Positions 34,220-41,794 are shown, counted from the stretch's first letter. The stretch: 64,000 nt of DNA from Clostridium_AT stratigraminis (GCF_045310675.1 NZ_JBJHZZ010000002.1:62001-126000), one strand, 5' to 3'. Notes: generated by a model from the letters alone, not told the origin. Numbers and translations: made by a program.

Positions 34220-34311
34220 AAAGGAGGTTAAAGTCCTAAATGGACTTTAACGAGCAATTATCGAGCGGGAGCGAGAGAGCTTAATTGCTCAGTGTTTCCG
34301 ACTAAAGGAGG
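34220..34311 (+). repeat. Two-hairpin element bordered by AAAGGAGG (copy E2)
   Basis: Same architecture as at 12460. AAAGGAGG at the left edge; hairpin 1 GTTAAAGTCC, loop TAAAT, GGACTTTAAC (34227-34251); hairpin 2 GAGCAATTA (34252-34260) with TAATTGCTC (34282-34290) around a GAGCGGGAGCGAGAG loop; then AGTGTTTCCGACT and AAAGGAGG at the right edge. The right AAAGGAGG is the ribosome binding site of the gene at 34320. Stem bases of hairpin 2 differ from E1 but still pair, which is covariation. Confidence 0.85.
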
Positions 34312-34319
34312 AATTGAAG

Positions 34320-34820
34320 ATGAAAAAAAGAAACATTATTTCTGCCATAGTACTTACTTTGGCAATAGGTACGGGAGCAACTGCATATGCTGCAACTACT
34401 GATAACACTGCTAATACAGTTTCATCTAGAGTAAGGTTGGGGTTAGGGAGAATAACATCTATGAGAGGATATGATTATATAAGAAATATCCTAAAAAATA
34501 AGCTGGGTTTATCTGATACAGATATTACAAGCGCTATAAATTCAGGTAAAACACCTTATGAATTAGCTGCTGAGAAGGGCATGACACAGGATCAGGTAAA
34601 AGCAGCTCTACTGGAAGATAAGTCAAAGGCAATAGATGAGGCAGTAGCAAAAGGAACAATTACTAAGGAGGAGGGAGAAAATATAAAAGGAAATTTGAAA
34701 ACTAATATTCAAAATTGTATTGGCAACTTTGGCCAAGGACAAGGTCAAAGAAGAGGTCAAGGCCTAGGAATGACGGGTAATGGCCAAGGAAGAGGTTGCT
34801 TTGCTGCATCAAGTAATTAA
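34320..34820 (+). CDS. DUF2680-like secreted protein
   Basis: A 166-residue exported protein: signal peptide about 1-26 (IISAIVLTLAIGTG, ending AYAATT), a small helical module (KNKLGLSDTDITSAINSGKT ... AAEKGMTQDQVKAALLE, then VAKGTITKEEGENIKGNLK) as in DUF2680, and a low-complexity Gly/Gln/Arg tail (GQGQGQRRGQGLG). ATG 34320 fits the AAAGGAGG site. Family function is not established. It diverges from the two-component system. Confidence 0.78.
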   Translation: MKKRNIISAIVLTLAIGTGATAYAATTDNTANTVSSRVRLGLGRITSMRGYDYIRNILKNKLGLSDTDITSAINSGKTPYELAAEKGMTQDQVKAALLEDKSKAIDEAVAKGTITKEEGENIKGNLKTNIQNCIGNFGQGQGQRRGQGLGMTGNGQGRGCFAASSN

Positions 34821-34905
34821 TACTTATGTAATTTAAGGGCTTTTAAATGATATCAAAACTCAAAGGGATCAGGAAAGTAATTTGTAATACTATGAGGTTT
34901 GGAAC

Positions 34906-34937
34906 GGAGGGTGTCAATTTGACATTCTTCTTTTTTT
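34906..34937 (+). terminator. Rho-independent terminator
   Basis: GGAGGGTGTCAA pairs, with wobbles, with TTGACATTCTTC, followed by TTTTTTT. It separates the DUF2680 gene from the selenoprotein promoter. Confidence 0.65.
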
Positions 34938-34988
34938 GTATTTAATATACTGCCGATAATAAAAATATATTTATATTAAAATAATATG

Positions 34989-35040
34989 TTGACACTTTAG
35001 GATAAAAATAATAAAATTAGAATATACCATACGGGGGTAC
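34989..35040 (+). promoter_or_regulatory. Selenoprotein promoter with CsoR-type operator
   Basis: TTGACA (34989-34994), a 17-base spacer and TAAAAT (35012-35017). At the start site lies ATACCATACGGGGGTAC (35024-35040), a pseudo-inverted repeat TACC...GGGTA around a G tract, which is the known operator style of CsoR-family repressors. A related sequence lies in front of the thioredoxin gene, and a CsoR-family gene lies at 37633. Confidence 0.7.
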
Positions 35041-35106
35041 ATAATTCAATTTAAGTAATAATTGCATTAATTAGTGATGATGCGGGGAAGGGAAGGTGAA
35101 AACAAA

Positions 35107-35406
35107 ATGGTAAAGGTTTCAGAAATAGCTGCTGCAAAACTCAAAGAGATACTCAAGAAAAAGAAAAACTCTGATAATCAAATGCTTAGAATAGCATTTG
35201 GAGGATTTGGATGAGGCGGTCCAAGATTAGAATTAACTCTGGATGAGTTAAAGAAGCCGAATGATGTTGTTGTAGAATCACAGGGAATTACTGTTGTATA
35301 TGAATCAAATCTTGAAGATCATGTACGTAACTCAGTTGTTGACTATGCAAATAGTTGGTTTGAAAGAGGCTTTGTTATTAGAGGAGCAAGATCATCATCT
35401 TGCTAA
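35107..35406 (+). CDS. HesB/IscA-like selenoprotein with in-frame UGA (Sec36)
   Basis: The frame from ATG 35107 to TAA 35404 holds one internal TGA at 35212-35214 and otherwise reads as one A-type iron-sulfur carrier-like domain: MVKVSEIAAAKLKEILKKK, LRIAFGGFG-U-GGPRLELTL, GITVVYESNLEDHV, WFERGFVIRGARSSSC. The TGA falls where HesB/IscA proteins have the conserved first Cys (GGxGCxG). HesB-like selenoproteins are a known family in clostridia and other anaerobes. A hairpin at the right distance after the TGA supports selenocysteine insertion. The usual C-terminal CGC is replaced by one terminal Cys, so iron-sulfur transfer is uncertain and a redox role is possible. AAGGTGAAAA precedes the ATG. 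Genes for Sec synthesis must lie outside the window. Confidence 0.88.
35233..35251 (+). promoter_or_regulatory. Candidate bacterial SECIS hairpin
   Basis: TTAACTC (35233-35239), loop TGGAT, GAGTTAA (35245-35251). The loop begins 25 bases after the TGA, inside the usual 16-37 base range, and has a G at its second position as bacterial SECIS loops do. It lies within the coding sequence, as expected for bacteria. Confidence 0.72.
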
Positions 35407-35410
35407 ACCT

Positions 35411-35470
35411 AAATGGCATCCATATGAGTTATTACTTATTAATAAGTAATAATTCATATGGATGCCATTA
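35411..35470. repeat. Dispersed palindromic element, full copy (copy 3)
   Basis: AAATGGCATCCATATGAGTT then ATTACTTATT (35411-35440) is mirrored by 35441-35470 with a single mismatch in about 29 pairs. It starts four bases after the selenoprotein stop and can act as a 3' hairpin. It is the longest intact copy of the nine seen here and gives the consensus half-site AAGTAATAACTCATATGG + ATGCCATT. Confidence 0.88.
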
Positions 35471-35494
35471 ATTTATTCTTAATAAATAAGGGTA

Positions 35495-35549
35495 TTGACA
35501 AATTGAATATAAAGTTGCAATATATACATATACCCCGTATATGTATATG
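35495..35549 (+). promoter_or_regulatory. Thioredoxin promoter with CsoR-type palindrome
   Basis: TTGACA (35495-35500) is followed by a weak CAATAT -10 (35518-35523) and a long dyad: ATACATATA, centre CCCCG, TATATGTAT (35524-35546). Its TACCCCGTAT core is the reverse complement of ATACGGGGTA and so matches the site before the selenoprotein gene. Both promoters are likely read by the same repressor. Confidence 0.62.
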
Positions 35550-35610
35550 ATAAAATGCATAACATATAGACATTTTTATGTTTCTATATACAAGGAGGAA
35601 AATTTCAGGA

Positions 35611-35925
35611 ATGAATATTAATCAATTAAATTTTAATGAAATAATAAACAGTGATACTCCAGTAATAGTAGATTTTTGGGCTCCATGGTGCGGACCATGT
35701 AAAATGCTTGGGCCTGTTATTGAAGAGATTGGTAATGAATTAGAAGGTAAAGCTATAGTTGGGAAACTAAATGTTGATGAAAATCAAGATATTGCAATGA
35801 AATATAATGTTTTTAGCATTCCAACAGTTATAATATTTAAAAATGGTAAGGCTATTGATCAATTTGTTGGATTTATGCCAAAGGCACCTATTTTAGCTAA
35901 ACTTCAAAAACACATAAATATGTAA
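35611..35925 (+). CDS. trxA: Thioredoxin
   Basis: A 104-residue thioredoxin with active site FWAPWCGPC (Cys27, Cys30) and the cis-proline segment SIPTVIIFKNG. It reduces disulfides in the cytoplasm. ATG 35611 gives the standard length; AAGGAGG is 12 bases upstream, a little far. It is followed by a thioredoxin reductase-like flavoprotein 58 bases on, and its promoter carries a CsoR-type operator, so it is probably a stress-induced thioredoxin rather than the sole housekeeping one. Confidence 0.93.
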   Translation: MNINQLNFNEIINSDTPVIVDFWAPWCGPCKMLGPVIEEIGNELEGKAIVGKLNVDENQDIAMKYNVFSIPTVIIFKNGKAIDQFVGFMPKAPILAKLQKHINM

Positions 35926-35983
35926 AAGAAAGAATAAATATATTTAGTTTATCAAGTAATGCGTTTATGAGGTGAATAATAAG

Positions 35984-36859
35984 ATGAGCGAAAGATATGA
36001 TATAGCTATTGTAGGAAGTGGGCCTGCAGGAATAACAGCAGCAATCAATGCAAATATCAGAAATAAGAAGATAATAATCTTAGGATACGAGAAATTAAGC
36101 AATAAACTGTACCTTGCACCTAAAATAAATAATTACGTTGGTTTTTATGGAATCAGCGGTAAGGACTTGACTGAAAGGTTTAAAGAACATTTAGATAAAA
36201 TGGATATTCAGATAACCTATGAAAAAGTTGATAGTATATATGCTATGGGAGATTACTATGCATTAATGGTTAACGATAAAACCTATGAGGCTGCAGCATT
36301 AATTTTAGCTACAGGAGTGTCTTTTGGAAAGCCATTTAAAGGTGAAAGTGAGTTTCTTGGCAGAGGGGTTGGATATTGCGCAACCTGTGATGCTCCACTA
36401 TATAAGAACAAGGTAGTTACAATAATAGGTTATAATAAGGAATCCATGGAAGAAGTAAACTATGTAAGTGAACTAGCTTCTAAGGTTTACTTTATACCAA
36501 TGTTCAAAGGTGAATATGATTTAAATAATAATATAGAAATCATAAATGATAAACCATTAGAAATAATTGGTGATAATCATGTCAGCAAAGTAATGTTAAA
36601 AAATATTGAATTAGAATCAGATGGAGTATTTATTTTAAGAGATAATATATCACCGGATAAATTAGTACCTGGATTGTTAGTTGAAGAGGGGCATATTAAG
36701 GTAAATAGGGATATGGAAACCAACTTACCTGGATGCTATGCAGCTGGTGATGTTGTAGGAAAGCCATATCAGTATCTAAAATCCATGGGTGAAGGTCAGG
36801 TAGCAGCCTTAAATGCAGTTTCCTATTTAGATAAATTATCTCGTAAAAAAGTTTTGTAA
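35984..36859 (+). CDS. Thioredoxin reductase-like flavoprotein, probably ferredoxin-dependent (FFTR-type)
   Basis: A 291-residue protein with an FAD site GSGPAG (11-16), redox pair CATC (Cys132, Cys135) and the C-terminal FAD motif CYAAGDVVGKP. The NADPH-binding GxGxxA/GGGDSA motif is replaced by IIGYNKESMEEV, and the HRRxxxR motif is missing (VYFIPMFKGEYDL instead). Those losses characterise the clostridial ferredoxin-dependent flavin thioredoxin reductases known from C. acetobutylicum. It lies behind trxA, its likely substrate. The ATG at 35984 is chosen because GAGGTGA lies 8 bases upstream. The electron donor is an inference. Confidence 0.85.
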   Translation: MSERYDIAIVGSGPAGITAAINANIRNKKIIILGYEKLSNKLYLAPKINNYVGFYGISGKDLTERFKEHLDKMDIQITYEKVDSIYAMGDYYALMVNDKTYEAAALILATGVSFGKPFKGESEFLGRGVGYCATCDAPLYKNKVVTIIGYNKESMEEVNYVSELASKVYFIPMFKGEYDLNNNIEIINDKPLEIIGDNHVSKVMLKNIELESDGVFILRDNISPDKLVPGLLVEEGHIKVNRDMETNLPGCYAAGDVVGKPYQYLKSMGEGQVAALNAVSYLDKLSRKKVL

Positions 36860-36873
36860 ATATTTTCTGTCAG

Positions 36874-36909
36874 AAAGTGATAACTAGAAATTGAGGTTAT
36901 CACTTTTTT
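36874..36909 (+). terminator. Rho-independent terminator
   Basis: AAAGTGATAAC (36874-36884) pairs with GTTATCACTTT (36896-36906), then TTT. It ends the trxA-reductase unit. Confidence 0.88.
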
Positions 36910-37016
36910 GCTATTATAGGATTTATAAAACAAGGATATACTAATTTTGTTTTTTAGAAGTAATGTCATGTAAATAGTTAATTATTATTAATCAGTTGAA
37001 CAAAGGAAGGGATAAA

Positions 37017-37580
37017 ATGCATAAATTTAACATTAAAAATATAGAAAAATTAGATAATCCGGAAAGAAGAAGAATAATGCCTCCTGAGGAAACCTTGAAA
37101 AAATTTAATATTAAGGATGATGGGGTACTTTTAGATGTTGGGTGTGGTATAGGGTATTTTACAATCCCAGCAGCCAAAATTCTTGAAAACAATAAGGTTA
37201 TTGGCATAGATATAATGCCTGAGATTTTAGAAATTGCAAAAGAAAAAGCTGAAGGAAGAAGAAATGTAGAGTTTAAGGAAAGCAAGGAATACTCATTTCC
37301 TATTGAAGATAATTCTGTAAAGTATGTATTAATAGGAAATGTAATTCATGAGGTTGAAGATAAAATAAAGTATTTTAAGGAGGTAAAAAGAGTTTTAAAA
37401 AAGGACGGGTACTTATTAATAATTGATTGGGACAAAAAAGAAATGAAGATGGGGCCTCCTGTTCATGAGAGAATATCTAAAGAGGAAATGACTGAGTTAT
37501 GTAGACAGGTAGGCTTTAAAGAAACTGAAAATATAGATATATCTTCAACTCACTATGGAATAAAAGCCACTTTTTCATAA
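37017..37580 (+). CDS. Class I SAM-dependent methyltransferase
   Basis: A 187-residue protein with the Rossmann motif I LLDVGCGIGYFTIPAA, motif II IGIDIMPEIL and motif III region YVLIGNVIHEVED plus LIIDWDKKEM. The fold is that of UbiE/Methyltransf_11 enzymes. ATG 37017 follows AAGGAAGG; the earlier TTG at 36996 precedes this site. Its substrate is unknown. The location between the reductase and the CsoR-family repressor suggests a metal- or thiol-stress role such as methylation of a toxic small molecule. Confidence 0.85.
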   Translation: MHKFNIKNIEKLDNPERRRIMPPEETLKKFNIKDDGVLLDVGCGIGYFTIPAAKILENNKVIGIDIMPEILEIAKEKAEGRRNVEFKESKEYSFPIEDNSVKYVLIGNVIHEVEDKIKYFKEVKRVLKKDGYLLIIDWDKKEMKMGPPVHERISKEEMTELCRQVGFKETENIDISSTHYGIKATFS

Positions 37581-37632
37581 TTTATTTTAATATTAATATT
37601 ATTTACACTTATAAAATGGAGGTAAAATATCC

Positions 37633-37905
37633 ATGGAAAAATACGACGAAGATAAAATAAGACAAATAGGAAATAGATTATCTAGAATAATAGGACAACT
37701 CCAGGCAGTTAAACGTATGACAGAGGAAAAGAGAGAATGTGGAGAGATACTAATTCAAGTATCTGCTGCTAGATCAGCTCTTGAAAGCGTATCAAAACTG
37801 ATACTGCAGGATCATGTAAATAATTGCATACAAAATGCTATTGAAAGTAATGACGATGCTGCAATTAATGATTTAAATAATTTTTTAAGCAGATTTTTGT
37901 ACTAA
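37633..37905 (+). CDS. csoR: CsoR-family metal/sulfur-sensing repressor
   Basis: A 90-residue DUF156 protein: RLSRIIGQLQAVKRM, then Cys36 (RECGEIL), and DHVNNC with His61 and Cys65. The Cys-x25-His-x4-Cys spacing is that of the Cu(I) ligands of CsoR; persulfide-sensing CstR lacks the His. Copper is therefore the best guess. The family represses by binding G-tract operators, and such sites are seen at 35024 and 35524. No copper ATPase is present in the window, so its regulon here is a redox one. The start is ATG with ATGGAGG upstream. Confidence 0.85.
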   Translation: MEKYDEDKIRQIGNRLSRIIGQLQAVKRMTEEKRECGEILIQVSAARSALESVSKLILQDHVNNCIQNAIESNDDAAINDLNNFLSRFLY

Positions 37906-38031
37906 GCAATTACTGATGAATAAATTTTGATAACTATTATGTATTCCAATAATGAAACAGGTATAAAATATTATTTGGAGGTTGGAGTACGGAGAAGCTA
38001 TCAGAATATTAAAAAATATTGACAAAATCTA

Positions 38032-38108
38032 TTGACATAAAAGAAAATTAGTGCAATAATAAATACATCAAGTAAATAATTATTATTAATTAGGAATAAT
38101 TATTATAA
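38032..38108 (+). promoter_or_regulatory. Promoter with PerR-like box before the rubredoxin-domain gene
   Basis: TTGACA (38032-38037), a 17-base spacer and AATAAT (38055-38060). Just downstream GAATAATTATTATAA (38094-38108) matches the PerR consensus TTATAATNATTATAA at 13 of 15 positions when read on the other strand. Peroxide control of rubrerythrin-like genes is known in clostridia, but in such AT-rich DNA a chance match is possible. Confidence 0.5.
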
Positions 38109-38171
38109 ATTGAATTTAAAATTAATTAACTAATTCAAGTAAAAAATTAATTGTGATATGGAGGAAAGATT

Positions 38172-38507
38172 ATGAAAAAATTATTTAAATGTTCAGTTTG
38201 TGGATTTATATTTGAAGGAGAGGCTGCTCCAGAAAAATGTCCTAAGTGTGGTGTAGGACCAGATAAGTTTGAAGAACTTAGCGAGGAAGCTGCAGGAAAG
38301 ATATACCGTTCTGACAAGACAAATGGAATACACATGGAAATAATTACTTTAGCTGAAAAGATAATAGCTCTTAGCAAGGAAGGTATAGAAGATAACTTAG
38401 ATCCTAAATGTGTTGCTGCTTTCAATCAAGCAAAAAATGAGGCATGGATTATTAAGCAGAGATGCAAAACTGAGCTTGCAGGACATATGAGTTTAGGAAA
38501 GTGGTAA
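38172..38507 (+). CDS. Rubredoxin-domain (rubrerythrin-like) protein
   Basis: A 111-residue protein. An N-terminal rubredoxin-like iron site (CSVCGF and CPKCGVG, about residues 8-28) is followed by a single helical segment (HMEIITLAEKIIALS ... KNEAWIIKQRC). The helical part is too short for a complete ferritin-like diiron bundle. Such proteins are electron carriers in peroxide or oxygen defence in anaerobes. The start is ATG after ATGGAGG. The PerR-like box upstream fits that role. Confidence 0.82.
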   Translation: MKKLFKCSVCGFIFEGEAAPEKCPKCGVGPDKFEELSEEAAGKIYRSDKTNGIHMEIITLAEKIIALSKEGIEDNLDPKCVAAFNQAKNEAWIIKQRCKTELAGHMSLGKW

Positions 38508-38531
38508 TATTAAATAAGTAATAAGAATGTG

Positions 38532-38566
38532 AAAGCCATCAGATAAAAATCTGATGGCTTTATTTT
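38532..38566 (+). terminator. Rho-independent terminator
   Basis: AAAGCCATCAGAT (38532-38544), loop AAAA, ATCTGATGGCTTT (38549-38561), then ATTTTTT. Copies of AATAAGTAATAA flank it on both sides (38514 and 38569), which links it to the dispersed repeat family. Confidence 0.88.
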
Positions 38567-38568
38567 TT

Positions 38569-38599
38569 AATAAGTAATAAATCACGTGGATTCCATTAG
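38569..38599 (+). repeat. Dispersed palindromic repeat, right half (copy 4)
   Basis: AATAAGTAATAAATCACGTG then GATTCCATTA: diverged right half of the dispersed palindrome, directly after the terminator. Confidence 0.6.
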
Positions 38600-38626
38600 A
38601 TATCTATATATCTATATATTACGATA

Positions 38627-38655
38627 TTGAAATATACTAATAAAAAGTGTATGAT
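38627..38655 (+). promoter_or_regulatory. Promoter of the FAD/Fe-S oxidoreductase gene
   Basis: TTGAAA (38627-38632), a 17-base spacer and TATGAT (38650-38655), 31 bases before the start codon. Confidence 0.55.
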
Positions 38656-38686
38656 TATACTGATAACGATTTAAGGTGGGATTTTG

Positions 38687-41600
38687 GTGGAAAAAAGTAA
38701 AGGATTAATGGATGAAGCGATTGAAGAACTTAAAAAAATTGAGGCACTAAGGATTAACACTGATATCAGAGAACGTCATCTTTATGAAGAAGATATGGGT
38801 GAATTACCATCAATGCCGAAACTTTTGGTAGGGAAGACAACTCCAGGTGCTATTGTTCAGCCCCAAAATGAAGAACAAGTTATAGAAATAGTAAAATGGG
38901 CTAACAGGTATAATGCACCAATAATACCTCGTGCAGCTGCTTCATCTGGCTACGGTGGTGTTGTGCCAGTTAAAGGAAGTGTTGTTTTAGAATTAATTCA
39001 TTTTAATAAAATAATTGCAATTGATGAGAAGAATAATACAGTTACTGTTGAACCAGGTATTGTATGGAAGGATTTAGAGTTTAGGTTAAATGCTAAAAAT
39101 CTTTCTGTAAGATTAATGCCAACTAGTACTCCAGCTGCAACAGTGGGTGGATGGCTTGCACAGGGTGGCGGCGGCATTGGAAGCTACTCTTATGGGTGGT
39201 TCGAAAATAATGTTGAGTCGGCAGCAGTAATTTTACCAGATGGAACAAAGAAGGTTTTACAAAGTAAGGAACTTTCGCTAATAAGTGGTGCTATGGGTAC
39301 CACAGGTATTATAACTAGTATAACCTTAAGAATCAAAGCATTTGAAAAATATGTTCCTTTTGCTATAAAGGCTGAAACCCCATCCATGGTACAAGAGCTT
39401 ATAAAGCTAATTGGGCAGAACAATGTTCCTCTGTGGCATATTGGATTTTTTAACCCAACAGCTTCAGTACTTAAAAATAAAGTGCCTCCCAAAACACATC
39501 AGGGACATATAGAGAAAAGGCCTATACTTCCTGAAGCATATATAATAATGACTGCCTGCAGAGAATCTCTAGCAAAGGCAGCTGAAAAAAAGCTTACGGA
39601 ACTCACTGAAAAAACAGGGGCGAAAATGCTTTCACGTGAAATAAGCCAGCATGAATGGGAAGATAGATTTAACCCTATGAAGATAAAAAGAATAGGGCCT
39701 TCAATTGTTCCAGCCGAAGTATTAGTTCCATTAAGTGCTGCTTCAATGGTTATTAATGAGATTAATGCATTAGTTAAACCATTAGTTTTTATTGAAGCTA
39801 CTATGATAAATAAAAACGAAGTGGTGCTTTTATGCCTAATTCCTCACGATGTTAGAAAATTTACCTTTAATTTAGCTTTTACTTTATCTTTATCTATACT
39901 TAAGATTGCAAAAAGCTATGGTGGAAGAGCATATGCTTCTGGTTTATATCTTGCTAGTGAGGCTAATAAGGTTCATGGTACGAAGATAAGTCAGTGGAAG
40001 CATTTTAAGAAGGAAATGGATCCAAAAGATATATTTAATCCAAGGAAGCTTTCAGGCATTTGGCTTATGAATAAAATGATTTCCATGACCTTAATGTTTG
40101 AACCTATGGTGAGAATGGTTGGGAATAGAATAAAACCTAAATTAAAGGAAGAGTGGAAGTCTAAGAAAGGAGTTCCAGGTGATGTTGTATGGTACGCTTA
40201 TTCCTGTGCAAAATGCGGATATTGCAGAAATGTATGTACGCTTTATGATGGCAAGGGATGGGAGTCCAGCAGTCCTAGGGGGAAATGGGCCTTTATAAGA
40301 AGGGTGGCAGAAGGTAAGGATAAATTTGATCAGGAAATGACAGATAAATTTCTTATGTGTACCACCTGTGAGCGCTGTGATTTTGTTTGCCAACTAGATT
40401 TACCAATTGAACCTTCATGGGGTGCAATGCGTGGAGAATTAGTTAATACAGGAAAGCAAATGACCTTTCCAGCTTTTGAGCTAATGGCATCCAGTGCGAG
40501 AAAGGAAAAAAATATCTGGGCGAATTTTTCAAAGGATAGAGATAAATGGATACCTGAGGATATTAAGCCTAAAATAAAGGATAAGGCTGATATAGCATAC
40601 TTTGCAGGTTGTACAGCAGCTTTTGTAGAAAATGATATTAGTCAAGCTTCTGTTAGATTATTAGACGCAGCAGGAGTTGAGTTTACTACTCTCGGAAAGG
40701 ATGAGGCTTGCTGTGGTATACCAATGCTGGTATCAGGAAGATGGGATGTTTTTGAGGAAATTCTAAGACATAACGTAAAACACATGAAGGAACATGAAGC
40801 AAAAACAGTTGTTACATCTTGTCCTGCCTGCTGGTTAGTCTGGAATAATATATATCCTGAGTGGGCAAAGAAATTAGGTATTGAATATAATTTTAAAGCA
40901 AAACATTACTCAGAAATTATAGTTGATAAACTTAAGAAGGGTGAATTGAAGTTTACAAAACCTGTAAATATGAAATTGACCTTCCACGATTCCTGCCATA
41001 TTGGTCGTGCCGGTGGAGTTTATGAACCACCAAGAGAAATGCTTAAGGCTATTCCAGGGGTTGAACTAGTAGAAATGGAGCATAATAAGGAAAATTCACT
41101 GTGCTGTGGTTCTGTGCTTACACGCATTAGTGAGCCAAATCCTACCTCCAATTTACTGGGCAAGAAAAAGCTTGATGAAGCTGTGGCTACTGGTGCAGAT
41201 GCAATTGTTGCACTATGCCCATGCTGTCAGTTCCAAATGAGGGTTTCAGCTAAGGAAAATAATATTGATCTTCCAGTTAAGGATCTTGCAGCTATTTCAG
41301 CAAAGGGTCTTGGAATTGATCTTCCTGATTATACTCCTTATGCCCTTGAAATGTGGAGTGTATTTGAAAAGGTAATAGCATTAATGCAGGTACCTAATAT
41401 GTCTAAATTAATGACTAAGCTTATCCCAAATATGATGGATGCTTTACCACCTCCATTAAGAGGTATGATGGGCTTAGTAAAAGTACCAGGTATGGATAAA
41501 ATATTTAAACCGTTAATGCCAAAGATGATGCCTATTTTAATGCCAATGCTTATGCCAAAGGTAATGCCGGATATGCTTCGTGAAGTTGAAAGCATGATTC

Positions 41601-41770
41601 AAATGCCTGATTTTATGAGACAACAGATGCCGGATCTAATGCCAAAAACTATGGACAATATGCTGCCACATGTACTCCCGGAAATTGCAGTCATCGTAAC
41701 TCCTGCTATGATACAGTATATTAAGACAAAAAAATTGCCAAGTACAAATATATCCTTAAATAAGAAATAA
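38687..41770 (+). CDS. FAD-linked/Fe-S oxidoreductase (D-lactate/glycolate dehydrogenase type) with Met/Pro-rich tail
   Basis: A 1027-residue fusion of a GlcD-like and a GlcF-like part. Residues about 45-470 are an FAD_binding_4 flavoprotein (PRAAASSGYGGVVP, TVGGWLAQGGGGIGSYSYG). Two [4Fe-4S] sites follow (CAKCGYCRNVC near 507, CTTCERCDFVC near 558), then two CCG domains (DEACCGIP and SCPAC near 680-720; DSCHIGR, LCCGS and CPCC near 770-850). Such enzymes oxidise 2-hydroxyacids and pass electrons to a quinone, ETF or Fe-S partner. From about 905 to 1005 a tail repeats short LMPKxMP-like units (LMPKMMPILMPMLMPKVMP), which is unusual. Start GTG 38687 or TTG 38684 after AAGGTGGG. Substrate unknown. 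Confidence 0.85.
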   Translation: MEKSKGLMDEAIEELKKIEALRINTDIRERHLYEEDMGELPSMPKLLVGKTTPGAIVQPQNEEQVIEIVKWANRYNAPIIPRAAASSGYGGVVPVKGSVVLELIHFNKIIAIDEKNNTVTVEPGIVWKDLEFRLNAKNLSVRLMPTSTPAATVGGWLAQGGGGIGSYSYGWFENNVESAAVILPDGTKKVLQSKELSLISGAMGTTGIITSITLRIKAFEKYVPFAIKAETPSMVQELIKLIGQNNVPLWHIGFFNPTASVLKNKVPPKTHQGHIEKRPILPEAYIIMTACRESLAKAAEKKLTELTEKTGAKMLSREISQHEWEDRFNPMKIKRIGPSIVPAEVLVPLSAASMVINEINALVKPLVFIEATMINKNEVVLLCLIPHDVRKFTFNLAFTLSLSILKIAKSYGGRAYASGLYLASEANKVHGTKISQWKHFKKEMDPKDIFNPRKLSGIWLMNKMISMTLMFEPMVRMVGNRIKPKLKEEWKSKKGVPGDVVWYAYSCAKCGYCRNVCTLYDGKGWESSSPRGKWAFIRRVAEGKDKFDQEMTDKFLMCTTCERCDFVCQLDLPIEPSWGAMRGELVNTGKQMTFPAFELMASSARKEKNIWANFSKDRDKWIPEDIKPKIKDKADIAYFAGCTAAFVENDISQASVRLLDAAGVEFTTLGKDEACCGIPMLVSGRWDVFEEILRHNVKHMKEHEAKTVVTSCPACWLVWNNIYPEWAKKLGIEYNFKAKHYSEIIVDKLKKGELKFTKPVNMKLTFHDSCHIGRAGGVYEPPREMLKAIPGVELVEMEHNKENSLCCGSVLTRISEPNPTSNLLGKKKLDEAVATGADAIVALCPCCQFQMRVSAKENNIDLPVKDLAAISAKGLGIDLPDYTPYALEMWSVFEKVIALMQVPNMSKLMTKLIPNMMDALPPPLRGMMGLVKVPGMDKIFKPLMPKMMPILMPMLMPKVMPDMLREVESMIQMPDFMRQQMPDLMPKTMDNMLPHVLPEIAVIVTPAMIQYIKTKKLPSTNISLNKK

Positions 41771-41794
41771 TTCATGCCAATGGCAATAGAAAAT

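Noticed and set aside
35107..35211. The selenoprotein frame as a frameshifted or nonsense pseudogene
   Set aside because: There is only one in-frame stop, it is TGA at a conserved Cys position, sequence after it keeps the family pattern, and a SECIS-like hairpin follows.
38601..38620. Short ATATCT direct repeats before the FAD/Fe-S oxidoreductase promoter
   Set aside because: Simple AT-rich repetition of under 20 bases; likely chance in this background.
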